Positions 1 to 7,992 of a stretch of DNA of 35,317 nucleotides are shown here, piece by piece; the first letter of the stretch is position 1, and the number at the start of each line of letters is the position of its first letter. Position numbers and translations under genes: made by a program. Origin of the DNA: an uncultured Bacteroidales bacterium (GTDB taxonomy: Bacteria > Bacteroidota > Bacteroidia > Bacteroidales > UBA932); NCBI GenBank assembly GCA_944326365.1, contig CALVDR010000028.1, positions 1 through 35,317 on the forward strand. Reading direction: 5' to 3'. The notes below the pieces were generated by a model. It had not been told where the DNA came from. It ran no database searches and saw nothing but the letters and a program-made list of their open reading frames with translations.

Positions 1-875
1 ATCTTCCGTATGATTTCAGCTCGCCCTTTAGCCTCACCTTCGGCTATCCCCTCGGCTCGACCCTTAGCTTCGCCTTCAGCTAGTCCTGCGGCCAGACCGT
101 CAGCCTTCGCGGTGTTCAGCATGTTGTAGTAGTCCCGTTCCGTGATCATCTCTTTCTCGTATTTAAGTTTCACTTCAGGCTCGAACCGCGCGATCTCGCA
201 CGCCTGGAACAGACGCTCGAAAGCCTCTGTCCTCAGTTCCTCGGGAAGTCGGTCCAAGGTGCCGATGTGGGTAAGGGCGAAACACCACTTGTCCAGCATC
301 GTCTCACACTCCTCCTTTGTCTTCGTGAAGCGGTTCAGTTCCACGAAGATAGTAAAAATAGTCTCATCCGGCACCTTCATCGTCGTTTTTTCACGGAAGG
401 TATATTCGGAAATGATACCGTCTTCCGGGGAATACCGCTGCATGTCCTGCAGGTCCTTGTCGAGTAATCCGATGAAATACACCGGAGGGATGTCGTACAC
501 CTGCCCGTCACCTCTCTGCGAGCCCATGTCATATGCCTTTGAAGCATACAGGACACATCTGCGGAAGAAGTTCGCCTGATGGTAGCACTGGAGTTCGACG
601 ATGAACTGTCGTCCGTCCTCACCGCGGCACCGCAGGTCGAACCTCACACTCTTGTTGAACAGAGTGAACCCCGGAATCTCCGTAGTTTCGTAAGTGATGT
701 CCTCCACTCTTCTGTGAGGCGGGAGGATGACATTTAGGATGTCGATGAGCACGTCCTTGTTCCTCTGGTCACCGAAGACCGCCTTCAACCCTGCATCGGT
801 CAGAATGTCCACATACCTCTGCACTACAGCCTGCCTGCTGCCGGCTGGTCTGCTTTCTACAACACTGTTTCCCAT
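1..875 (-). CDS. Rpn-family PD-(D/E)XK nuclease (transposase-like), C-terminus cut by window edge
   Basis: An open frame runs leftward from the ATG at 875 to the window edge with no stop, giving about 291 residues. It resembles the Rpn / PDDEXK_2 family, whose members are annotated as recombination-promoting nucleases or PD-(D/E)XK transposase-like proteins. The nuclease core is visible as FDL with Asp80, then VELQ with Glu94 and Gln96, the D...ExQ form usual in this family. The early stretch VDILTDAGLKAVFGDQRNKD and a later HIGTLDRLPEELR-type helical region also fit the family. The visible C-terminus is a tandem Ala-Glu-Gly-Glu-Ala-Lys-Gly-Arg repeat, common at the end of these proteins. Its target and true mobility are not known from this sequence. 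The start follows an A/T-rich stretch with no Shine-Dalgarno site. Confidence 0.85.
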   Translation of the reverse strand, partial: MGNSVVESRPAGSRQAVVQRYVDILTDAGLKAVFGDQRNKDVLIDILNVILPPHRRVEDITYETTEIPGFTLFNKSVRFDLRCRGEDGRQFIVELQCYHQANFFRRCVLYASKAYDMGSQRGDGQVYDIPPVYFIGLLDKDLQDMQRYSPEDGIISEYTFREKTTMKVPDETIFTIFVELNRFTKTKEECETMLDKWCFALTHIGTLDRLPEELRTEAFERLFQACEIARFEPEVKLKYEKEMITERDYYNMLNTAKADGLAAGLAEGEAKGRAEGIAEGEAKGRAEIIRK

Positions 876-931
876 AAGATAGAATTTAGATGGATTAATT
901 TATAATGACTGTCCGCGAAAATACCCTCACC

Positions 932-1071
932 TTGTCATCCCGACCGGATGTCCGGTGGACCGGAAACTCTCATTTTGTCATCTCGACCGTAGGTCCTGTG
1001 GACCGGAGTGGAGAGATCTGATCAAAAACAGATTTCTCGACTTCGGACTATGTCCTCCGCTCGAAATGACA
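932..1071. repeat. REP/MITE-like palindromic repeat with an extra partial copy
   Basis: The arm at 976-1020 (beginning TGTCATCTCGACC, ending GGAGAGATCTG) and the arm at 1029-1071 (ending TCGAAATGACA) are imperfect inverted copies about 43-45 nt long, separated by ATCAAAAA. A third, partial copy of the same arm starts at 932 (TTGTCATCCCGACC) in direct orientation. The motif 'TGTCATTTCGAGC...GAGAAATCT' is a common interspersed palindrome type in Bacteroidetes intergenic DNA. I infer a non-coding repeat. Confidence 0.65.
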
Positions 1072-1408
1072 TACAGGGACAACTTTGCGATATATCGCTG
1101 GCCAAACTGTCCGCACCGGCAAGGATAAATTGCCTATGCTAAATTATTCAAGGATCGTGAACGGGAATGCAAGAAAAAGAAAAACATTGGCCGGAGGCTG
1201 CGGATTTTTCTCTTTTTTATAGTTTTTTCGCTTTTTGACATATTCCAAGGTGTCATTGAATATGTCGGACTAAAGCCGTAGATGGGTGAAAACGTAGTTA
1301 GTCTTGCAGGAGTGTGGGAACAGTGGCGGCTAATGTTTAAGAATGTATGGTCTGAGGCTTGCATCCCGCGAGTATGCCGGAATCGGATTTGCAGACATTA
1401 AATGCAAA

Positions 1409-1442
1409 GAAACCGGTCTGGAAGAATTTCCGGGCCGGTTTC
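1409..1442 (-). terminator. Hairpin terminator of the leftward GAG operon
   Basis: GAAACCGGTCTGGAA pairs with TTCCGGGCCGGTTTC (15 bp with two G-T wobbles, 4-nt loop). On the minus strand the stem is followed by TTTGCATTTAATG. It lies about 30 nt beyond the stop codon at 1473, so it probably ends the operon that begins at 12199. Confidence 0.7.
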
Positions 1443-1472
1443 GTATCAGTTACAAGCTGTTTTCTGCGAGGG

Positions 1473-3782
1473 CTATCTGCCGATAGTCGAACCGTAGCTT
1501 GAATATGTGCTGTTAGGGATGAACATAACATCAGAAACATTAAATGTTCCTCCATCGAACGGATTGTTTTCTATCAGAGTAAAGGTCTCTGATCCTTCTC
1601 CAAAGATGTCTGTAGGATTTTCTGCCGTACCACCTGAGTTTCTGAGGGTAGCGAAAGGATCACCAGCGTTTGCTTTATATAATATATTGTCATGGCATAC
1701 TCCTGATACTGAAGTTGAATACTTGAAGAACGTTGCAGATTTTGCAGCTGAGCTTTGATAGCCAATCAAGATAATATTCTTTGTACATGTTATATCATTG
1801 CATGTTCCCAAATCGAACATTGCTTGAGATCCGCCACTTATAGCTACAACTGCATTTATGAATGAGTTGTTCCTTATATCCAGTTTCTTGATGGTTCCTC
1901 CAGTCATTGTTATGATTCGAGTATCATTAACAGATTCTCCCGTGGAATATATTATGTTATTAGATAAATCAAATTCATCAATATTTACGGCAACTGATCC
2001 CGCATGTATAATCTGTTTATTGTTACGCCCCGTAATATCCATTGTACAATTAGTTATTGATAATTTTCCGATGTCTTTTCCTTCATTTCCTAAGTATATC
2101 AGGTTGTTGGCAACAGGAATCTTCAAATCGCACTCATCAAATATCACATTGTCATATTTAGTCGTCAGATTTTGTCTGATAGGGTATGTGCCGACACTTG
2201 AAGCATCAAGGACAATATTATGACAAATCAAACTTTGGGTATCTGAGTATGTCGTGTTTCTGTTGATGCATATTTGTGTTTTAAGAGTTACTTTTACTTT
2301 TTTGCCAGGATTATTACCGATAATTATAAGTGTTCCTATGTTTTTAGTGTGATCACTTTGGTCTGTGACAATTGTTATCTCTGTATCTGTATTTACAAAG
2401 TATACGGCTACGCCTTCTTTTTCTCCAGTGGTGATATTGTCGATATTTGTATGCGTGTTTCCATCAATAAGGACTGCATTACCGTAAGTGGCCTTATTGA
2501 TTTCTATTCCGGCTATTTTAATAGTCATATTTGCATCGTACATAGCTGAATATGTGTCATACATCGGTGTATTCTTGGCTGTGGCAAGTTTTGTAGCTGT
2601 GGTCACAGTTTCTTCTTTAGTGTTGATGGCGAGGACATAGATCGTGTATTCCGTGCCTGTAGTCAGATTGTTGTCGATAGTGATGGTTTCATCTGAGGAT
2701 TCCGTACCGGATGCATTTACCTCATCTACAGTAGGCACTGCTTCGGAGGACGGTTTGAGGATATACTTCCATGATGTGGCATCGGTATTAGGATCCACTG
2801 TGAATGAAATGCTGGTAGGCGTGAATTCTCCTGCGGCTACCGTCACTTCAGGCATGGCGGTAAGGACGGCTTCCACCTGTATCTTGGCGAAGATGGCGCG
2901 GTCTGATGCTGCAGCCGTAGCATGAAGTACGATGTCCTTTTCAGTATCTGCGGATATTTTGGTCTGGGCTCCTATCAGCTCTTCTCTGGTAGGAGGAGTG
3001 ACGGTCAGTGTTGCGGTCACGTCTCCTGTCCCTTCGTCACCTGTGAGAGAAACGTCCCATCCTGATGGCTTGGTGATGTAAATATCTTCAACACCTCTAA
3101 GCTGTACATTGAAAGTCTTGGCTTCACCAGGAATGAAGGTCTGAATACCTTCCAACGCATTGCCTTCAGCATCGGTGATGGTTAAGATGAAATCGCTTGA
3201 TACTGTGAACGAGTATTCCGCGCCGTCAGCCATGATGAATGTTACGATACCGGACTCTTCATCGTATGACACTCCCTTGAAGAATTCATTCGATCCGTCG
3301 CTGACTGCCGAAACAGGATTTCCATCAGCACCCTTGACATCATTGAATGTCTTGCCTCCGTCCGAACTGACTTCCCAGTTCCCGTCAGCATCGATACGGA
3401 ACTGCGGTGCGGCCTGTCCGACTTCTTCTCCGTTTACTTTCCATACACCTTCTTCCAATGTTATCTGCGGAGCGCTCCCTGAAACACCGGTCACGATCTT
3501 GTATTCTTTAGACGTGTCATCGGACAGTGTGAGGATATATTCCCCTTCTTTTCCTTCTACAGGCTCAAAACTGGTGATAAAGATATTCTGTCCTTCCAGC
3601 AGTTTATCTATGGCTTCCAGTGTTTTGTTCATGCTCGGTACTTGAGCTTCAAGTGCGGTTATCCTGCTGTCCAGTGAGTCTACTCTATCTTCGAGTTCAT
3701 TCAGATCAGTGCAGGCAAACAAAACGGCTCCGCAGAAAACTGCGGCAACGCCTTTTATCAGACTGTTGATTTTCAGTTTCAT
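1473..3782 (-). CDS. Modular surface lipoprotein: DUF4988-like module, Fn3-like domain, beta-helix
   Basis: 769 residues. The N-terminus has a lipoprotein signal (GAVLFACTD, Cys near residue 24) followed by acidic residues, as in surface-exported Bacteroidetes lipoproteins. A short coiled coil (about 27-65) precedes a DUF4988-like module with the pattern DADGNWEVSSDGGKTF. A BACON-like segment follows (about 195-280), then a fibronectin III-like domain (about 300-400), then an Asn/Ile/Thr-rich C-terminal half with repeated strand patterns typical of a right-handed beta-helix (DUF5123/DUF4957-like). It is the last gene of the operon, 35 nt after the 858-residue gene, whose N-terminal module it shares. 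I infer a glycan-binding surface protein, though the helix could be catalytic; no active site is recognised. The DNA for the C-terminal half is clearly more AT-rich than the rest. Confidence 0.8.
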   Translation of the reverse strand: MKLKINSLIKGVAAVFCGAVLFACTDLNELEDRVDSLDSRITALEAQVPSMNKTLEAIDKLLEGQNIFITSFEPVEGKEGEYILTLSDDTSKEYKIVTGVSGSAPQITLEEGVWKVNGEEVGQAAPQFRIDADGNWEVSSDGGKTFNDVKGADGNPVSAVSDGSNEFFKGVSYDEESGIVTFIMADGAEYSFTVSSDFILTITDAEGNALEGIQTFIPGEAKTFNVQLRGVEDIYITKPSGWDVSLTGDEGTGDVTATLTVTPPTREELIGAQTKISADTEKDIVLHATAAASDRAIFAKIQVEAVLTAMPEVTVAAGEFTPTSISFTVDPNTDATSWKYILKPSSEAVPTVDEVNASGTESSDETITIDNNLTTGTEYTIYVLAINTKEETVTTATKLATAKNTPMYDTYSAMYDANMTIKIAGIEINKATYGNAVLIDGNTHTNIDNITTGEKEGVAVYFVNTDTEITIVTDQSDHTKNIGTLIIIGNNPGKKVKVTLKTQICINRNTTYSDTQSLICHNIVLDASSVGTYPIRQNLTTKYDNVIFDECDLKIPVANNLIYLGNEGKDIGKLSITNCTMDITGRNNKQIIHAGSVAVNIDEFDLSNNIIYSTGESVNDTRIITMTGGTIKKLDIRNNSFINAVVAISGGSQAMFDLGTCNDITCTKNIILIGYQSSAAKSATFFKYSTSVSGVCHDNILYKANAGDPFATLRNSGGTAENPTDIFGEGSETFTLIENNPFDGGTFNVSDVMFIPNSTYSSYGSTIGR

Positions 3783-3817
3783 TGTATAATCAGTTTATAG
3801 TTGTTATCCGAGTGATG

Positions 3818-6394
3818 TTATTGGTTTGCGGCTGTTTGCTTCAATGCAGTCAGCCATTCAGGTACGCTCCCGAGCCGTTCTTCCAGCTGGGCTTCATACA
3901 GAGATTCCGGCTGCACGGGAGAGCCGTTGCTTTCTATATATTTGGTCTGTTCTTCATCGAAATCCACATTCTGTCCGTGGAATCCGACTACGACAGGCGG
4001 CAGGAATTTCCACCATTTTGAATTTTGGTTCCACCATATCCATTCCCCGGCGAAAGCTGTAGTGTTGTTGAAATTCCAGATGGTAAGATCTGCAAGGTGA
4101 TTAGGCATTTGTTTTTCATCTCCTCCTTGCCTTAATTGCCTGAAACTTCCTTTGCAGTAGTCGATCAGAGTGGCACGAGGCTGTGTGGCATGCGATTCGA
4201 AGCATCCGTCACTTCCCCAGGTGTTTCTCCAAAGAACGGCTCCCATGCTTTGTTTTGAAACGCCTACGGCATGGTACTGGCCCGTGATTTCATCAGGGTC
4301 TGTGCCAGTAACTTCATGTCCCAGATCGTCCATGCTGTAACCATGTGCCTTATCCAGTATAGCTCCAATGAATACTCTTGAAGAGGCCTGGGATCTGATC
4401 GCTGAGTGTCCTCTGGTTCCGGAAATCTCGCAGTCGTAGACTGAGACATTGGCGCTTTCTATGATGGAACTGGCTTCGCTTACGCTGACGAAATTCACCC
4501 TTCTCATCCATGAATTTACCACCCTGGTCATGCTGATAGGTTTGTATCCTCCGTCATCCTCCCATGTCGCGTGATGGTCGAATTTCTCTTTCGCATTTCC
4601 TGCAAAGGTGAGGTCTTCTATTCCGACGTTGGCGTATGCCTGATATTGTACTATGGTCCAACCATATTTAGGGTCGACTTTATGCATGATCGGCTCATGG
4701 AATGTTACTGTGTTTCCGGATACTGATTTTACCTGATGCAGGTCTTGCACCGAGACTCCATCGGTCGCTACTATTGCCCAATCAGAGGCTGGATTTACAT
4801 AGTAAGGGGCGAGTTCTTCTCTGATAAGATCTATATCCTTGTTTTTCAGCCAAAGGCACACCCAGTCTCCTGCCTTGATCTTTGTCAGTCCGGATACCTC
4901 TACTGAAAAATCGCCTTTTTCTGCATTTCCGGTCACTGTCGCCAGAACAATTTCTTCCTGTATGCCTGCATTATGCTTGAATTGGAGCATGTCAGGTGAC
5001 GAGTACATGTCTGACGGATTGTTCGGCTGGTTAAGGTCCTTCATGGTGATGGTGGTCTTGTCCCTGCCGGCACCTTTCATGATTACATCTCCTCCTCTTA
5101 TCAGGATGGTCTGGCTGAGTTTCTTGCCGTCTATCGTGACATCGTCATCTGAGGTATGGAGAACATAGTTTCCTTCAGGAAAATATATGACAGCCTTTTT
5201 TGAATTCACACTCGGGAAAGTGACCTGCGTAGCAGGATTCCCTTTTAATTCATACGGCCCGAAGATGTCTTTAAGCATTTCAAGAAACGCAGCCCTGTCA
5301 CTGGTTGTGCCATCTCCTTTTGCCCCGTAATCTTTGATGTTGTATACAGTGTATCCGTTGGATGCCGTGTACTTACCATTGCTGCCTACAGTCACACTTA
5401 CTTCATCGGGTGCACTTTCCCCGTGATTATATCCTGCATACGAAAAGTCCAGGAGAACATTGTCTTCGGCGTTCAGCATGAACTTCTGCCATGCCTTGCA
5501 CGTGTTCAGATCAATGTTCCCCAACAGAAAAGGGAACTTGTATTTTCTGATGTACTGCTCATCTGACTTAAGCCAGATCTCAACAAGGAACTCTCCGTTA
5601 GTCCCGCTTGCAGGTGGTGTCACAGTCATCTGTTCTCCGTCAGCGGTCTCTTCGATCCGGATTCTCCAGCCTTCAGGATACTGCATGACGATAGCGTCTG
5701 CTACATCTTCAGAGAACTTCACATCATAGGTCTTTTCCTGGCCGAAACGGATCACAGGATCTTCATCGAAACCTGCGAGTTCCATGGTCAGAGACTGGAA
5801 CACAGGAATCTTTACACTCTCTCCAGTAGCAAGACCGAGTGTGATGTTCTCTTTGTTTTCATCGATTTCGACGGATGTGAAGAAAGAATCGGAAGAATTC
5901 GCATTGGCAGGAATCCTGTTTCCGTTGTCATCCTTTATTTCTTCCCATGTCTGTCCTCCGTCGGCACTGATTTCCCAGATATTGTCAGTATTGACCCTGA
6001 CTTGAGGAACTCCGGTCACATTCAGTGATACCGGTTCTTCGATGTACTTGCCCATCGTGTAGTACCATTCGCCGTTTTCATCTATTCCGAGGACAGGGCT
6101 GATACCTTCACCATTCTCATCTACGTAGATGTTGATGGTCGAACCGTCGCTCAGGTCAATGGCATAGATCTGTCCGTTTTCGTATGCGCGGACATCCATT
6201 ACGATCTGACCTTCCACGATCAGATTGTATGTGGCGATCGCATTTTCATTGATTTCTGCAACTCTCTCTTCCAGAGCTTCGGCTCTGCCTTCGAGATCGG
6301 TCAGCTGGGATTCCAAGGCTTCCGTGTCCACACAGGAAGTCCATCCGAGTGCCGCCAGCCCAAGACAGGCCATTGTCACATAAAATTTTCTCAT
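3818..6394 (-). CDS. DUF4988 / pectate-lyase-like beta-helix lipoprotein, candidate PL29-type GAG lyase
   Basis: 858 residues. The signal peptide ends in a lipobox (LGWTSC, Cys about 21) followed by Asp/Glu. A coiled coil (about 25-55) leads into a DUF4988-like module (about 60-200, DNIWEISADGGQTW) and a BACON-like segment. The signature YNIKDYGAKGDGTTSD near residue 350 marks the pectate-lyase_3 / right-handed beta-helix superfamily. The C-terminus (about 690-850, with LRQGGDEKQMPNHLADLTIW) resembles DUF4955. I recall that the PL29 founder, BT3328 of B. thetaiotaomicron, is a beta-helix chondroitin/hyaluronan lyase in the chondroitin sulfate PUL. Membership here is an inference from fold and neighbours, and catalytic residues were not assigned. 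It follows the sulfatase by 43 nt. Confidence 0.75.
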   Translation of the reverse strand: MRKFYVTMACLGLAALGWTSCVDTEALESQLTDLEGRAEALEERVAEINENAIATYNLIVEGQIVMDVRAYENGQIYAIDLSDGSTINIYVDENGEGISPVLGIDENGEWYYTMGKYIEEPVSLNVTGVPQVRVNTDNIWEISADGGQTWEEIKDDNGNRIPANANSSDSFFTSVEIDENKENITLGLATGESVKIPVFQSLTMELAGFDEDPVIRFGQEKTYDVKFSEDVADAIVMQYPEGWRIRIEETADGEQMTVTPPASGTNGEFLVEIWLKSDEQYIRKYKFPFLLGNIDLNTCKAWQKFMLNAEDNVLLDFSYAGYNHGESAPDEVSVTVGSNGKYTASNGYTVYNIKDYGAKGDGTTSDRAAFLEMLKDIFGPYELKGNPATQVTFPSVNSKKAVIYFPEGNYVLHTSDDDVTIDGKKLSQTILIRGGDVIMKGAGRDKTTITMKDLNQPNNPSDMYSSPDMLQFKHNAGIQEEIVLATVTGNAEKGDFSVEVSGLTKIKAGDWVCLWLKNKDIDLIREELAPYYVNPASDWAIVATDGVSVQDLHQVKSVSGNTVTFHEPIMHKVDPKYGWTIVQYQAYANVGIEDLTFAGNAKEKFDHHATWEDDGGYKPISMTRVVNSWMRRVNFVSVSEASSIIESANVSVYDCEISGTRGHSAIRSQASSRVFIGAILDKAHGYSMDDLGHEVTGTDPDEITGQYHAVGVSKQSMGAVLWRNTWGSDGCFESHATQPRATLIDYCKGSFRQLRQGGDEKQMPNHLADLTIWNFNNTTAFAGEWIWWNQNSKWWKFLPPVVVGFHGQNVDFDEEQTKYIESNGSPVQPESLYEAQLEERLGSVPEWLTALKQTAANQ

Positions 6395-6424
6395 ATTTGA
6401 TAGTTATAGTGTTAATTAATTCCC

Positions 6425-6432
6425 CAAATTTA
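6425..6432 (-). promoter_or_regulatory. Possible internal -7 box before the beta-helix gene
   Basis: The plus strand reads CAAATTTA, which is TAAATTTG on the minus strand and matches TAnnTTTG, about 30 nt upstream of the ATG at 6394. No TTTG stands at the proper distance; only a TTTA (6450-6453) at 17 nt. It may be a weak internal promoter or chance. Confidence 0.3.
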
Positions 6433-6437
6433 CGATT

Positions 6438-7988
6438 TTATTTCTTTAATAAAGCCATATTTAGCGACAATTTGTCCAAAATTCCTTCCCGGTACCAGAT
6501 ATCATCTGCCTCCTCCAGTTTTTCCCGCAAAACGTCGCAGAGACCTGCAAACAGTTCCTGATTTTCCTGGTACGAGATATTCCTCATCTGGTACGGATCG
6601 TTCCAGTCATCGAAAATCATCACGCTTTGCAGTTCCTTGTCCCGGTCTATGGCGATCTCCATAGTGTATCTGTCGGTCTTGATGCCTCGTGCTGCAGGGA
6701 AGAATCCGCTGACGATGCCATCTGCATCTTTCTCGCCGTCCATATTCCTGATATACAGAACCGCTTCTGGAATGCCGCACTCCTCTCCGTTTTCAAGCAG
6801 GACAGGGGCCAGATTACGACCTTCGGCAGACTCAGGGATTGCTTTCTCCAGTCCGGCGAGAGCCAGCATTGTAGGCATGATATCGACAGCGCTCAGAAGT
6901 GTAGAATCCACCCTGTGCCTTATCCTGTCAGGATATCTGATCAGGAACGGGACGTTGAAGGATTCCGTATAGATGGAATTTTTCGGATCAAGTGTCCCCT
7001 GGCTGCACATGGTTTCCCCATGGTCGGAAGTGAACACCACGATGGTATTCTTTTCCAGCCCGAGACGTTCCAGTTCTGCGAGAAGCCGTCCGAACTCCCT
7101 GTCCACACCTGTCACATTCGCGAAGTAATACCTTGCAGAAGGAGCTTTCGACAGGGTAGTGTCTGCGTTCGGCCTTACGTACAGTTCCGAGTAGCCCATG
7201 TCCCGATACAGGGCATAGTCTTCCTCCATACAGTCATCCAGGCTTTCATACGGGCTGTGAGGCGGGTTGTATGCCAGAGCCAGGAAGAACGGGGCACCTT
7301 CCTTCCGTTCTCCGTTTTCGTTTTTCAGGAACTCTATGGCACGGTCAGTCTCATGCTTTACGGAATATTCATGCGGATCATGCCGTACGCCTTCCGTATC
7401 CCAGTAATGCGGGTCCTTGTGGACATCGAACGTACCGTATGAATACCAGTATGAGAAACCGTGCCGTCTCTCCGGCGGAGTGTAGGCATCCCATTCCGGA
7501 TCGCGGTCGCTTACATAGTGTCCCGGATTTGCCGGGTCGTTCTTCATCGGTGTCTCGGCATGGAGCTTCCCGATATATCCGCAGCTGTAGCCGTTCGCGG
7601 CGAACACGTCCGAGATGCATACAGCATCAGGATTCAGCGTGCTTTCCGGCCTGAGTGCCATGCAATTGAGTGTTATGCCGCTTCTTTCGGGATACATTCC
7701 CGACAGGAATATGCCACGATAAGGACTGCTCAGCGGGCAGTTGCTCATGGCTCTCGACAGTACGGCCGCTTCATCTGCGAAAGCATTCAGATTCGGAGTA
7801 TGCACAGGGTCTGCCTGCCATTTGACTGCACCGGAATACTCTTCTTCGTTCCAGAATCCGAGTGACTGGTTGCGGAACTGGTCAGGGAAGACATATATGA
7901 TGTTCGGCTTTTCCTGTGCCACATTTCCGCACGCCGCCAGTGCCAGTCCTGAAAGCGGTATCAGATATCTTTTTGAGTCCATAGTCAT
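6438..7988 (-). CDS. S1-family sulfatase, Ser-type, periplasmic lipoprotein
   Basis: 516 residues from the ATG at 7988; a second ATG at 7982 is equally possible. The N-terminus is a lipoprotein signal (GLALAACGN). The modification site is Ser87-Ser-Pro-Tyr-Arg, so the nucleophilic formylglycine would be made from serine by an anaerobic sulfatase-maturating enzyme (anSME), not from cysteine. Further family marks are the N-terminal metal site PNIIYVFPDQ, HTPNL, and FTSDHGETMCSQG with the metal-binding Asp-His. Length is normal for S1 sulfatases. It starts 4 nt after the PL8 stop codon, so it should act on sulfated chondroitin/dermatan products. Whether it takes a 4-O, 6-O or uronyl 2-O sulfate cannot be read from the sequence, and I cannot assign the S1 subfamily. 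No anSME gene is in the window. Confidence 0.9.
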   Translation of the reverse strand: MTMDSKRYLIPLSGLALAACGNVAQEKPNIIYVFPDQFRNQSLGFWNEEEYSGAVKWQADPVHTPNLNAFADEAAVLSRAMSNCPLSSPYRGIFLSGMYPERSGITLNCMALRPESTLNPDAVCISDVFAANGYSCGYIGKLHAETPMKNDPANPGHYVSDRDPEWDAYTPPERRHGFSYWYSYGTFDVHKDPHYWDTEGVRHDPHEYSVKHETDRAIEFLKNENGERKEGAPFFLALAYNPPHSPYESLDDCMEEDYALYRDMGYSELYVRPNADTTLSKAPSARYYFANVTGVDREFGRLLAELERLGLEKNTIVVFTSDHGETMCSQGTLDPKNSIYTESFNVPFLIRYPDRIRHRVDSTLLSAVDIMPTMLALAGLEKAIPESAEGRNLAPVLLENGEECGIPEAVLYIRNMDGEKDADGIVSGFFPAARGIKTDRYTMEIAIDRDKELQSVMIFDDWNDPYQMRNISYQENQELFAGLCDVLREKLEEADDIWYREGILDKLSLNMALLKK

Positions 7989-7992
7989 AAGA

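Larger units (their letters stand above)
876..1472. other. Gene-poor spacer with repeats and terminator
   Basis: About 600 bp hold no convincing coding region. They contain the palindromic repeat at 932-1071, T-rich tracts around 1205-1235, a 9-bp inverted repeat (GACATATTC at 1237-1245 with GAATATGTC at 1258-1266), and the hairpin at 1409-1442. Short open frames here lack start context and family resemblance. A small RNA cannot be excluded. Confidence 0.6.

Noticed and set aside
932..1071. CRISPR array
   Set aside because: Only three related units of inverted and direct type, without regular spacers or cas genes.
1134..1364. Small gene in the left intergenic region (76 codons, minus strand)
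   Set aside because: It covers T-rich tracts and a hairpin, has a low-complexity product and no start signal.
6627..7442. A 271-codon open frame on the plus strand
   Set aside because: It is antisense to the sulfatase, has a composition rich in His, Arg and Cys without domain pattern, and no start context.
7719..7739. Cys84 of the sulfatase as the formylglycine residue
   Set aside because: The sequence from Cys84 is C-P-L-S-S, which lacks the P and R spacing of CxPxR; Ser87 fits SxPxR.
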